NCBI GenBank assembly: GCA_020062065.1
Contig: JAGUWZ010000157.1
Span: 1-9,702 of the forward strand
Length of the DNA stretch: 9,702 nucleotides
Source of the DNA: Candidatus Omnitrophota bacterium
GTDB lineage: Bacteria > Omnitrophota > Gorgyraeia > Gygaellales > Profunditerraquicolaceae
Reading direction: 5' to 3'
Positions 1-6,177 of this stretch are shown in pieces (within the stretch, counting starts at the first letter, position 1; every line of letters starts with the position of its first letter). Below the pieces are notes generated by a model that saw only the letters and a list, made by a program, of their open reading frames with translations, did no database searches and was not told the DNA's origin. The position numbers were made by a program, and so were the translations under genes.

Positions 1-1303
1 GAATATTTTTTCCATTTATGGTAACTGCCAGGGCTTCTTTTTTAAGTCTGGCACCTGCACATACAGGACAGGCAAGGTTAGACATAAATCTGTGTATCTC
101 TGTTTTCAAATATTCGCTCTGTGTCTGGTGGAATAATCTTTCAAGATGTGGGATAACTCCTTCAAAACGTTTGCCCGCGACATACTCATCTCTGCCGTAA
201 AGTATGGTTTTCTGCACATCCTTTTTTAATTTCTCAAAAGGCCTATCCAGATCAAACCCAATTTGCTCAGCCAACTGGCGTAGAAGCCAGCGATAATAAA
301 GGATATAGCCTCTTCCGCCGCGTCTGTAGGGTTCAATTGCCCCTTCGTTTATTGATTTATTCTTATCGGGTATAACCAAATCCGGGTCAAATTCTAGTTT
401 TATACCCAGACCATTACAGGCAGGACATGCGCCGAAAGGGGAATTAAAAGAAAAAAGCCTGGGCTCAATTTCCGGCAGATTAATGCCGCATTTAGTACAG
501 GCGTATTGTTCGCTAAAAACTATCTCGCTAGAAGCTACAGGCTGCAGGCTAAAGGCTTTCTTGTTTTGGCCTGTGGCTTCTAGCTTGGAGCTTGAAGCAA
601 TAATTACAATGCCCTTGCCCACTTTAAGGCCGGTCTCTACCGAATCTATAAGCCGATTTTTTATCTCTGGTTTTATCGCTAATCTATCAACAACTACCTC
701 GATATTATGAAGCTTATATTTTTCTAATTTTATCTTGGTGGGCAATTCGTAAATCTCACCGTCAATGCGGCAACGGACAAAGCCGGCCTTTTGAATTGTC
801 CTGGAGATATCCTTATATTCTCCTTTTCTACCAATTACCAAAGGAGCTAAAATTTGTATGGTTGTATTTACAGGTAGCTGCATTACATTTTCGACTATCT
901 CCTGCGAACTCTGCCTTTTTATAGGCTGTCCACATTTATAGCAGGCTGGACTGCCAATCCTGGCAAACATTAGTCTTAAATAGTCGTAGATTTCTGTTTG
1001 CGTTCCTACGGTAGACCTGGGATTTCCACCTGCAGTTCTTTGTTCAATAGATATAGCCGGAGATAAACCCTCAATGTATTCCACATCGGGTTTCTGTAAC
1101 TGTTCCAAAAATTGACGGGCATAACTGGATAAACTTTCTACATAGCGACGCTGACCTTCGGCATAAATAGTATCAAAGGCAAGGCTGGACTTTCCTGAAC
1201 CAGAAAGACCAGTAATTACGATGAGTTTATTACGCGGCAACTTAAGGTCGATGTCCTTAAGATTGTGTTCTTTTGCCCCTCTGATAATTATAAAATCTTC
1301 CAT
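1..1303 (-). CDS. uvrA: Excinuclease ABC subunit A, N-terminal part (3' end beyond window)
   Basis: This is the damage-recognition ATPase of nucleotide excision repair, which works as a dimer with UvrB in the cytoplasm. The first 434 codons are present and open; the family is usually about 940 residues, so a little under half is visible. Seen: the start [16 protein letters not shown], Walker [10 protein letters not shown] at residues 32-40, the stretch [11 protein letters not shown], the Q-loop-type region [17 protein letters not shown], a zinc module with Cys269/Cys272 and Cys293/Cys296, and the [17 protein letters not shown] segment near the window edge. The ATG at 1303 fits the family N terminus, but no Shine-Dalgarno lies close to it; the nearest purine run (AGGGG) is inside a hairpin 16 bases upstream. 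Residues 236-259, just before the zinc module, are encoded by a heptad repeat and look like an insertion relative to the family. Identification is secure. Confidence 0.96.
   Translation of the reverse strand, partial: MEDFIIIRGAKEHNLKDIDLKLPRNKLIVITGLSGSGKSSLAFDTIYAEGQRRYVESLSSYARQFLEQLQKPDVEYIEGLSPAISIEQRTAGGNPRSTVGTQTEIYDYLRLMFARIGSPACYKCGQPIKRQSSQEIVENVMQLPVNTTIQILAPLVIGRKGEYKDISRTIQKAGFVRCRIDGEIYELPTKIKLEKYKLHNIEVVVDRLAIKPEIKNRLIDSVETGLKVGKGIVIIASSSKLEATGQNKKAFSLQPVASSEIVFSEQYACTKCGINLPEIEPRLFSFNSPFGACPACNGLGIKLEFDPDLVIPDKNKSINEGAIEPYRRGGRGYILYYRWLLRQLAEQIGFDLDRPFEKLKKDVQKTILYGRDEYVAGKRFEGVIPHLERLFHQTQSEYLKTEIHRFMSNLACPVCAGARLKKEALAVTINGKNI
526..602. repeat. Heptad-repeat palindromic element inside uvrA
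   Basis: Ten consecutive 7-bp units run from 526 to 595, and a decayed eleventh follows. Read on the plus strand, most fit RGCTNNN: CGCTAGA, AGCTACA, GGCTGCA, GGCTAAA, GGCTTTC, a divergent TTGTTTT, GGCCTGT, GGCTTCT, AGCTTGG, AGCTTGA. The array also holds a 16-bp inverted repeat, 527-542 against 569-584, with one mismatch and a 26-base loop. It is translated in frame as UvrA residues 236-259, rich in Ser, Ala and Lys, without a stop codon. The 7-bp period and the palindrome are direct observations; calling it an inserted element is inference. Confidence 0.8.
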
Positions 1304-1351
1304 AAAAATAAGAAGAAAGCCCCTGTAAAAAAAACAGTTTCCACAGGGGCT
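1304..1351 (-). terminator. Terminator-like hairpin directly before uvrA
   Basis: On the minus strand a perfect 9-bp stem, AGCCCCTGT (1351-1343) with ACAGGGGCT (1326-1318), closes a 16-base loop. It is followed by the pyrimidine-rich tract TTCTTCTTATTTTT (1317-1304), which ends at the uvrA ATG. This has the form of a rho-independent terminator for the small gene upstream, although the U-tract is interrupted. The uvrA start lies immediately after it, so it could instead be a leader hairpin or attenuator for uvrA. No T-tract follows it in the plus direction. Confidence 0.55.
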
Positions 1352-1384
1352 CTATTCTTGCAAGGAAATCGCTTCGCGATAACT

Positions 1385-1627
1385 TTATTTCTTTTTCTTC
1401 TTTTTACCGCCTCTTTTCATCTTAGCACAAGAGACATCGCCCTGTTTGTCAATGAAGTAAAGATATCCCTCTTTTCTCTTGATGCCGCATTTGGCTACTT
1501 TCTTAGGTTTACCTCCCTTGTTTTTACCTCTTGCCATTTTTGCGCAAGAAACATCACCCTGCTTATCCACATAGTAGAGGTAACCCTTTTCACGCTTAAT
1601 GCCTACTTTCATTAATTTCTCTGCCAT
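1385..1627 (-). CDS. Small Lys-rich protein with internal tandem duplication, unknown function
   Basis: I do not recognise this 80-residue protein as a named family. It consists of two copies of a 28-residue unit, residues 7-34 and 46-73 (period 39), identical at 22 of 28 positions. The shared pattern is K-x-G-I-K-R-x-x-G-Y-L-Y-x-x-D-K-Q-G-D-V-S-C-A-K-M-x-R-G. Each copy looks like a short beta-hairpin (GYLYxxDKQGDV) followed by a basic turn. The linker is Lys/Gly-rich and the protein ends in six lysines. Each copy has one cysteine (28 and 67), and there is no signal peptide or membrane segment. The copies differ mainly at third codon positions across the identical core (GGT/GGC, GTT/GTC, TGC/TGT, GCA/GCT, AAA/AAG), which points to an old duplication kept by selection on the protein. 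A strong Shine-Dalgarno precedes the ATG. The charge suggests binding to nucleic acid or the ribosome, but that is a guess. Confidence 0.82.
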   Translation of the reverse strand: MAEKLMKVGIKREKGYLYYVDKQGDVSCAKMARGKNKGGKPKKVAKCGIKRKEGYLYFIDKQGDVSCAKMKRGGKKKKKK

Positions 1628-1636
1628 ATACTCTTC

Positions 1637-1644
1637 TCACCTCC
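1637..1644 (-). promoter_or_regulatory. Strong Shine-Dalgarno of the small duplicated gene
   Basis: The minus strand reads GGAGGTGA, an 8-base match to the 16S rRNA 3' end, 9 bases before the ATG at 1627. It is the best ribosome binding site in the window. It fixes the start and suggests high expression of this small protein. Confidence 0.85.
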
Positions 1645-1668
1645 CCTCATTTTTAGGTTAGATAAAAC

Positions 1669-1693
1669 AACCTTCCCAACCTTATTTAACCTT
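1669..1693. repeat. Three AACCTT direct repeats upstream of the small gene
   Basis: AACCTT (AAGGTT on the minus strand) occurs at 1669, 1678 and 1688, with spacings of 9 and 10 bp. These lie about 40-65 bp upstream of the small gene's ATG, on the promoter or leader side. They could be an operator or just part of the repeat-rich spacer. I see no convincing -35/-10 pair. Confidence 0.3.
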
Positions 1694-1695
1694 AG

Positions 1696-1813
1696 TTTAG
1701 CCAATTTAAGAACTACCTTTTTGAACGCAGATACACGCAGATTGCATGCAGATATACGCAGATTTAAAGATTTATCTGCGAGAATCTGCGTTTGATTTGC
1801 GAAAATCTGCGTT
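1696..1813. repeat. ACGCAGAT repeat element, long copy 1 (nadX-small gene spacer)
   Basis: A run of CGCAGAT motifs spaced about 10 bp apart reads forward in the left half (1724-1765). It reads as the complement (ATCTGCG) in the right half, so the outer arms AACGCAGAT (1724-1732) and ATCTGCGTT (1805-1813) are perfect inverses. The first 28 bp (TTTAGCCAATTTAAG, then AACTACCTTTTT) are not part of the palindrome, yet they recur beside the copy at 9176-9296. This defines an element of about 118-121 bp. It fills much of the 265-bp gap between nadX and the small gene; the rest of the gap shows no other gene. Confidence 0.85.
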
Positions 1814-1892
1814 AATAAAATTGGGTTGAAATTATCATTTTACTAGTTATTAAATCACCTTCTTAGTTAACATTATGCAACCTTTATATATG

Positions 1893-2717
1893 TTATGTGC
1901 CAATTCTTAGCGGTTCCAAAATCTGTTTCAGAGTAGCCGCCGCCGATAGCACAGCCAGATAACTTGTCTTGGGGTTATCCGGATGCAGAACATTTTCGGT
2001 ACAGGTAATTATTTTTCCTACATTAGATTGTATCTCGATTTCATGGATATTTCTATTAATTTTTGGCGAAGCTATAATCTCAACCCGCGTACAAACCTCG
2101 CCTATGCCGGCAATACTTAAAATGCCGGCAACATTAATATTCTGAGGAAAAAACCTCATTGCCTCTTGAGCAGTCCCGGAAAATAATATTGTATCCTTTT
2201 TAATCTTTCCCAGATTTAACTTTTTGTCCTGGACATACTTGACTCCTTTAAACGAAAGAGGATTCTTGCGTGTTCGCAAAATAACACTTTTTATTTTTCC
2301 CAGGTTCGCTGCCTTTAAAGCATCAATTCCGCTGATAGCGCCACTGGGGATATAGACTTTAGCCTGGTAATAATCGCCTAATTTAAAGAGCTGATTAATG
2401 TGTTTGACAATACCTCCTACGCTCATAATCATAATCTCTCGACCGCAAGATAAGGTTTTTTTGGCAATATCCCAGGAACTATCCGCAGAGGCCGCTTCAA
2501 TTACCAGCTCGGATTTATGGATTAAATTTTCTAAGCTCCTGACTGCCAAAAGTTTATTCTTTAAGATAGATTCCGCCACTTCCTCGGATTTAGCTGCAAC
2601 TTTATCATAAACAGCAACTACCTTTGCCTTACGAGAAAAATCATGAATAATTATTTTTGCCAGTGATGAGCCGATTGCCCCACATCCCACAATCCCGATT
2701 TTTAGAAATTTAGCCAT
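1893..2717 (-). CDS. nadX: L-aspartate dehydrogenase
   Basis: NadX oxidises L-aspartate to iminoaspartate with NAD(P)+, feeding quinolinate and NAD synthesis in place of the flavoprotein NadB. It does not need oxygen, which suits an anaerobe. Seen: an N-terminal Rossmann motif GIVGCGAIGSSLA, then GAISGIDALKAANLG, the NINVAGILSIAGIG stretch, the NIHEIEI segment that carries the His expected at the active site, and the C-terminal signature NPKTSYLAVLSAAATL. The length of 274 residues is close to the family norm of about 240-270. I place the start at the ATG at 2717 because the family begins only a few residues before GIVGCG. An in-frame ATG at 2744 would add MLFSIVQIH and lies 5 bp from a repeat element. 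Neither start has a clear Shine-Dalgarno. It follows panC by about 105 bp. Confidence 0.88.
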   Translation of the reverse strand: MAKFLKIGIVGCGAIGSSLAKIIIHDFSRKAKVVAVYDKVAAKSEEVAESILKNKLLAVRSLENLIHKSELVIEAASADSSWDIAKKTLSCGREIMIMSVGGIVKHINQLFKLGDYYQAKVYIPSGAISGIDALKAANLGKIKSVILRTRKNPLSFKGVKYVQDKKLNLGKIKKDTILFSGTAQEAMRFFPQNINVAGILSIAGIGEVCTRVEIIASPKINRNIHEIEIQSNVGKIITCTENVLHPDNPKTSYLAVLSAAATLKQILEPLRIGT

Positions 2718-2748
2718 GTGTATTTGAACTATTGAAAATAGCATTTTG

Positions 2749-2798
2749 AACGCAGATTTTCTGCGACCATCTGCGTTACATCTGCGGGAATCTGCGTT
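2749..2798. repeat. ACGCAGAT repeat element, short copy (panC-nadX spacer)
   Basis: This 50-bp palindromic version of the CGCAGAT family has outer arms AACGCAGAT (2749-2757) and ATCTGCGTT (2790-2798). A second ATCTGCGTT lies at 2769-2777 and CATCTGCGGG follows it. It lacks the 28-bp asymmetric flank of the two long copies. It fills most of the panC-nadX gap and takes up the space where a ribosome binding site for the ATG at 2744 would be expected. Confidence 0.82.
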
Positions 2799-2822
2799 AA
2801 AATATTACTCAACATTCTCGCT

Positions 2823-3671
2823 TTAATCAGGTTTTACAACCATATTATCAATCAGCCTTGTCTTACCGATACACACTGCCAGGGCAATAAGACACTTATC
2901 TTTGATCTTTTTCATTGGCTTAAGATTTTCCAAATCCACGATAGAAACATATTCAAGCCGGGCAGTTTTTTTTGACTCTATCAACTCTCTCAATTTTTTA
3001 ATGATTATTTGACAATTTCTTTCCCCGGATTTAATTAAATTTTTGGCGCGCTTGAGCGCCTCGGATAAACATAAGGCGTCTTGCCTTTCCTGTTTATCTA
3101 AGTAAAGATTCCGTGAACTTAATGCCAAGCCGTTTCTCTGTCTTACGGTTGGCATCAGTCTTATTCTTATCGGTATATTCAAATCCTTAACCATTCTCTG
3201 AATAATAATCGCCTGTTGAGCGTCTTTTTGGCCAAAATAGGCAGAATCAGGCTGGACAATATTGAAGAGTTTACACACCACAGTAGCCACTCCGCGGAAA
3301 TGACCTTTCCTTTTCACACCGCAGAGCACATTGCTTAAGTCTTTGACTTCTACATAAGTCTTAAATCCCATCTTATACATCTGGTTTGCCGTGGGATAAA
3401 ATAATAAATCCACTTTTTGTTTTAAGCAAAGTGCTCTATCCTCTTTTAAGGGGCGCGGATAACAACTGAAGTCTTCTCTTGGACCAAATTGAATAGGATT
3501 AACAAAGATACTTACCACGATAATATCATTTTCTTTGTTTGCTTGCCGGATAAGACTAAGATGACCTTCATGCAATGCCCCCATAGTTGGCACAAAACCA
3601 ATAGTTTTATTTCTGCGTTTCAACCCTTGGGCTATCTTCTGCATCAGTGGTATACTTCTAATTATACGCAT
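2823..3671 (-). CDS. panC: Pantothenate synthetase (pantoate--beta-alanine ligase)
   Basis: PanC joins pantoate to beta-alanine through a pantoyl-adenylate, the last step to pantothenate and so to coenzyme A. The 282 residues are typical for the family. Seen: GFVPTMGALHEGHLSLIRQA with the HIGH-type nucleotide motif (HEGH, residues 34-37), VSIFVNPIQFGPREDF, RPLKEDRALC, KGHFRGVATVVCKLFNIV, the YFGQKDAQQ stretch and LALSSRNLYL (SSRN at 185-188, the KMSKS-type loop). The residue before GLALSSRN is Asn where Asp is usual, a mild change. The ATG at 3671 gives the normal N terminus; the Shine-Dalgarno is weak. panC follows folK by 24 bp, so the two are probably cotranscribed. panB and panD are not in the window. 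Confidence 0.96.
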   Translation of the reverse strand: MRIIRSIPLMQKIAQGLKRRNKTIGFVPTMGALHEGHLSLIRQANKENDIIVVSIFVNPIQFGPREDFSCYPRPLKEDRALCLKQKVDLLFYPTANQMYKMGFKTYVEVKDLSNVLCGVKRKGHFRGVATVVCKLFNIVQPDSAYFGQKDAQQAIIIQRMVKDLNIPIRIRLMPTVRQRNGLALSSRNLYLDKQERQDALCLSEALKRAKNLIKSGERNCQIIIKKLRELIESKKTARLEYVSIVDLENLKPMKKIKDKCLIALAVCIGKTRLIDNMVVKPD

Positions 3672-3695
3672 CTTTGGCGTTTGGAAGTTATGGTC

Positions 3696-4187
3696 TTACC
3701 TGACTTTGTGACGTTGTCTTTTTCTAGGAGGCTTGCGCATTGACTTTGTGACTTTTTTCAACTTATTCTGTAATCTTTTAACAACTTCAGGCGCTATTTC
3801 TCTTAACGGCCCTAAGACAAATTCGCGCTCTAATATACGCGGATGAGGCAGGCATAATGCCTCTTCATTGATAGATAAATCACCATAAGTTAGAATATCC
3901 AGATCAATTGTCCGCGGACCATCTTTAACCATGCGTATCCTTCCTAAGCTTGATTCAATTCTTTGTAACTCCTGCAAAAGATGGTAAGGATTAAATTCAG
4001 TCTCAATCTCTAATACAGCGTTAAGATACAGACCTTGGGGAGGCCCCAATTGAGGATGGGTTTCAATAATCCGAGATATCTTTCTCACTCGGGTAGCTTT
4101 AAGCATCATGATTTTCTTTATGGCAGTATTAATGTTATCCTGTCTGTCACCTAAATTAGAACCAACACCAATATAACAGGTTACCAT
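3696..4187 (-). CDS. folK: 6-hydroxymethyl-7,8-dihydropterin pyrophosphokinase
   Basis: FolK transfers pyrophosphate from ATP to 6-hydroxymethyl-dihydropterin, a step in folate synthesis just before FolP. Seen: the N-terminal YIGVGSNLGDRQDNI, ISRIIETHPQLGPPQGLYLNAVLEIET, the ELQRIESSLGR helix, the hallmark RTIDLDILTYGD, and LPHPRILEREFVLGPLREIAPEV. The catalytic domain is complete. The last 28 residues or so form an unusually basic tail (VKRLQNKLKK, then Lys/Arg-rich sequence ending RHKVR). Its 3' half is encoded by two copies of the repeat TGACTTTGTGAC, so the tail may be repeat-derived. The ATG at 4187 matches the family start. A heptad-repeat palindrome separates folK from dapL upstream; panC follows 24 bp later. 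Confidence 0.94.
   Translation of the reverse strand: MVTCYIGVGSNLGDRQDNINTAIKKIMMLKATRVRKISRIIETHPQLGPPQGLYLNAVLEIETEFNPYHLLQELQRIESSLGRIRMVKDGPRTIDLDILTYGDLSINEEALCLPHPRILEREFVLGPLREIAPEVVKRLQNKLKKVTKSMRKPPRKRQRHKVR
3701..3752. repeat. TGACTTTGTGAC direct repeat in the 3' end of folK
   Basis: The 12-mer TGACTTTGTGAC occurs at 3701-3712 and 3741-3752, 40 bp apart, both inside folK. Each copy has an internal 8-bp period (TGACTTTG then TGAC). The copies are read in different frames: one gives KVTKS, the other HKV at the C terminus. Confidence 0.7.
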
Positions 4188-4193
4188 TTCTTG

Positions 4194-4249
4194 AGCTATC
4201 AGCCTTCAGCTATCAGCTAAAAGCTGACGACCGATGACTGATAGCTGAA
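4194..4249. repeat. Heptad-repeat palindrome between dapL and folK
   Basis: The plus strand shows 7-bp units AGCTATC, AGCCTTC, AGCTATC, AGCTAAA, AGCTGAC (4194-4228), then a phase change and inverted units. The array contains a perfect 12-bp inverted repeat, TTCAGCTATCAG (4205-4216) and CTGATAGCTGAA (4238-4249), with a 21-base middle. It fills nearly all of the 63-bp dapL-folK spacer, ending just before the dapL stop codon. In RNA it would form a strong stem with no T-tract, so it is not a standard terminator. Confidence 0.85.
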
Positions 4250-4250
4250 A

Positions 4251-5411
4251 TTACATTATTTTTTTCAGACGCTCAACTGCTTCTTGTATCCGCGAGACAT
4301 CCACAGTAAGAGCAAAACGTATATAACCTTCTGCGTATTTACCAAACCCTACACCCGGAGTGACTACGAGATTTGCTTTTTCTAACAACTCTCGAGTAAA
4401 ATCAATAGACTTTTTTCCTTTAGGTATTTTTGCCCAAACATAAAATGTCGCCTTTGGCTTATTTAGCTGCCAACCTAAAGAATTAAAACCCTCTATTAAT
4501 ACATCCCTGCGTTCTTGATAAAGCCGGCACATCTTCTGGATATGTTCCTGGCAATTTTCTAAAGCAGCAATCGCAGCAATCTGGATTGCCGAAAATATGC
4601 CAGAATCAATATTAGATTTTACCTTTGCCAGCGCCGCAATTAAATTCTCATTGCCACTCACCCAGCCTACACGCCAGCCTGTCATATTGTACGTCTTGGA
4701 AAGCGAATGAAACTCAATACCCACTTCTTTTGCACCTTCTACCTCAAAAAAGCTAGGGGGCTTATATCCATCATAAGCAATCTCGGAATAAGCCAAGTCC
4801 GAAATAACAATAAGCCTGTTCTTACGCGCAAACTCCACCACCTCTTTGTAGAAATCAATCCCGCAGGTGGCGCCAGTGGGATTATTCGGATAATTCATAT
4901 AAAAAAGCCTTGCCTTCTTAAGAACGGTCCGAGGTATTTTTTTAAAATCTATAAAAAAATTATTTTTCTCTAATAAAGGCAAAAGATACAACCTGCCTCC
5001 GGAAAAGATTGTTCCTCCTTTATACGGAGGATAACAGGGATCAGGCACCAGTGAATAATCTCCCGGATTTATAAATGCCAGGGGAAAATGGGCAATGCCT
5101 TCTTTTGAACCAAGAAGAGGAAGTATTTCTTTATCAGGTGAAAGCTCAACATTGAATCTATGTCTATACCAGCTTGCAATAGCGTGACGGAAATCCGGCA
5201 TTCCCTGATCCAGGGCATAGCGGTGAGTAGCAGGCTCCTGCACCGCCTTAGATAAAACATCAATAATAAACTGAGGGGTGGGTTGGTCAGGATCCCCTAT
5301 ACCTAAATCAATAATATCTCGACCTTCTTGTCTTGCTTTTCTTTTTGCCTTATCAATCTCTAAGAAAAGATAAGGGGGTAAATTCTGCAATCTTTTTGAA
5401 AGTTTAAACAT
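4251..5411 (-). CDS. dapL: LL-diaminopimelate aminotransferase
   Basis: DapL is a pyridoxal-phosphate enzyme of the class I/II aminotransferase fold. It converts tetrahydrodipicolinate and glutamate directly to LL-diaminopimelate, bypassing DapD, DapC and DapE. Seen: IIDLGIGDPDQPTP near the N terminus, HRYALDQGMPDFRHAIASWY, LLGSKEGIAHFPLAFINPGD, YMNYPNNPTGA, SDLAYSEIAYDG with the ring-binding Asp205, and HSLSKTYNMTGWRVGW with the Schiff-base Lys239. The 386 residues match the DapL family of about 385-410. Sequence alone can confuse DapL with other aspartate-family aminotransferases. The position directly after dapB, in a cluster lacking dapD and dapE, makes DapL the best call. GGGAG about 9 bases before the ATG at 5411 supports the start. 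The spacer to dapB (33 bp) is mostly a 7-bp repeat. Confidence 0.92.
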   Translation of the reverse strand: MFKLSKRLQNLPPYLFLEIDKAKRKARQEGRDIIDLGIGDPDQPTPQFIIDVLSKAVQEPATHRYALDQGMPDFRHAIASWYRHRFNVELSPDKEILPLLGSKEGIAHFPLAFINPGDYSLVPDPCYPPYKGGTIFSGGRLYLLPLLEKNNFFIDFKKIPRTVLKKARLFYMNYPNNPTGATCGIDFYKEVVEFARKNRLIVISDLAYSEIAYDGYKPPSFFEVEGAKEVGIEFHSLSKTYNMTGWRVGWVSGNENLIAALAKVKSNIDSGIFSAIQIAAIAALENCQEHIQKMCRLYQERRDVLIEGFNSLGWQLNKPKATFYVWAKIPKGKKSIDFTRELLEKANLVVTPGVGFGKYAEGYIRFALTVDVSRIQEAVERLKKIM

Positions 5412-5423
5412 CTTTTGCGCTCC

Positions 5424-5455
5424 CTACCTACTCATTACTATCTACTAACTACTGC
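5424..5455. repeat. CTANCTA heptad array overlapping the dapB stop codon
   Basis: Four 7-bp units, CTACCTA, CTCATTA, CTATCTA and CTAACTA (5424-5451), are followed by a partial unit. The array spans the dapB-dapL junction. It supplies the dapB stop codon (5445-5447) and part of its Ser-Ser-Ser C terminus. The period matches that of the other arrays, but the unit sequence differs from RGCTNNN. Confidence 0.6.
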
Positions 5456-6164
5456 TTTTTAACACATCCTGCATCGAATAAAGCCCTGCGGGTTTGTTTG
5501 CCACCCACTTTGCTGCCTTTAATGCGCCAAGGGCAAACAAGTCCCGGGAATGCGCCTGATGTTTTATTTCAATACGTTCGGAATTACCGCAAAAAATAAT
5601 CGTATGATCACCCACGATATCACCTAATCTTATGGCGTGGGTAGGAATTTCTTTACCTGTAACATTTGTTAAAACCTGGATAAATTTTTTCGCGGTTCCT
5701 GATGGGGCATCTTTTTTGGCTTTATGGTGCGCTTCCACAATCTCAATATTGTAATCCGGCCCTAATCTGCCTGCTAATTCCGGCAAAAGCGCAAAAAGAA
5801 CATTTACCCCGATTGACATATTAGGAGAAAATACAACTGGAACAAATTTAGAAACTTCCTCAACTTTTTTCACTCCAACTTCATTCAAACCCGTGGTTCC
5901 TAAAACAAGCGCTTTTTTATATCTTGCCACATAGTCTAAGTTGGTCTGTGTCCCTTCAGGCGTGGTAAAATCCACAAACACATCTACAAGGAATAATCCG
6001 TCAGGGGTGGAAGATATCTTAATTTTCCCTAATTCTTTGCCTATTTCCGCAATCCCTTTTCTTTCTAAGGCCAGGGTAACTTCAAAATCTTTATCGTTTC
6101 TGGCTAATTCAAATATCCTTCTGCCCATCTTACCGCAGACACCGGCTATGCCTAATTTTATCAT
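5445..6164 (-). CDS. dapB: 4-hydroxy-tetrahydrodipicolinate reductase
   Basis: DapB reduces the DapA product to tetrahydrodipicolinate with NAD(P)H, the second step of the diaminopimelate branch. Seen: the Rossmann start LGIAGVCGKMGRR, VDFTTPEGT, LVLGTTGL, FSPNMSIGVNVLFALL, and the active-site signature EAHHKAKKDAPSGTA with catalytic His146 and Lys150. The position held by the second active-site His in E. coli (HHRHK) is Ala here, which occurs in other members. The protein has 239 residues, shorter than the E. coli enzyme (about 270) but complete from start to end. The Shine-Dalgarno GAGGAG precedes the ATG at 6164. It lies 74 bp after dapA and 33 bp before dapL. The last residues (SSS) come from a repeat. 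Confidence 0.96.
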   Translation of the reverse strand: MIKLGIAGVCGKMGRRIFELARNDKDFEVTLALERKGIAEIGKELGKIKISSTPDGLFLVDVFVDFTTPEGTQTNLDYVARYKKALVLGTTGLNEVGVKKVEEVSKFVPVVFSPNMSIGVNVLFALLPELAGRLGPDYNIEIVEAHHKAKKDAPSGTAKKFIQVLTNVTGKEIPTHAIRLGDIVGDHTIIFCGNSERIEIKHQAHSRDLFALGALKAAKWVANKPAGLYSMQDVLKSSS

Positions 6165-6177
6165 AGGTCATTCTCCT

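Noticed and set aside
526..602. Insertion sequence or transposon in uvrA
   Set aside because: The segment is about 77 bp, has no transposase and leaves the frame open, so it is a small repeat and uvrA is not a pseudogene within the visible part.
1265..1615. 116-codon open frame on the plus strand opposite the small gene and uvrA start
   Set aside because: It lies antisense to the small duplicated gene, which has an 8-base Shine-Dalgarno and a protein-level repeat with silent differences. The plus-strand product is a low-complexity Phe/Leu-rich shadow.
1852..1873. Seven-codon minus-strand mini-ORF (MLTKKVI) after nadX as a leader peptide
   Set aside because: It is too short to support, with no attenuator pair before the next gene.
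4188..4250. Rho-independent terminator between dapL and folK
   Set aside because: The stem is strong but no T-tract follows on the minus strand, and the sequence belongs to the heptad repeat family.
4707..4973. Plus-strand open frame of 88 codons inside dapL
   Set aside because: It is fully antisense to conserved aminotransferase sequence, with no ribosome binding site or recognisable domain.
5069..5263. Minus-strand open frame within dapL in another frame
   Set aside because: It overlaps the well-supported dapL coding frame and has no independent signal.
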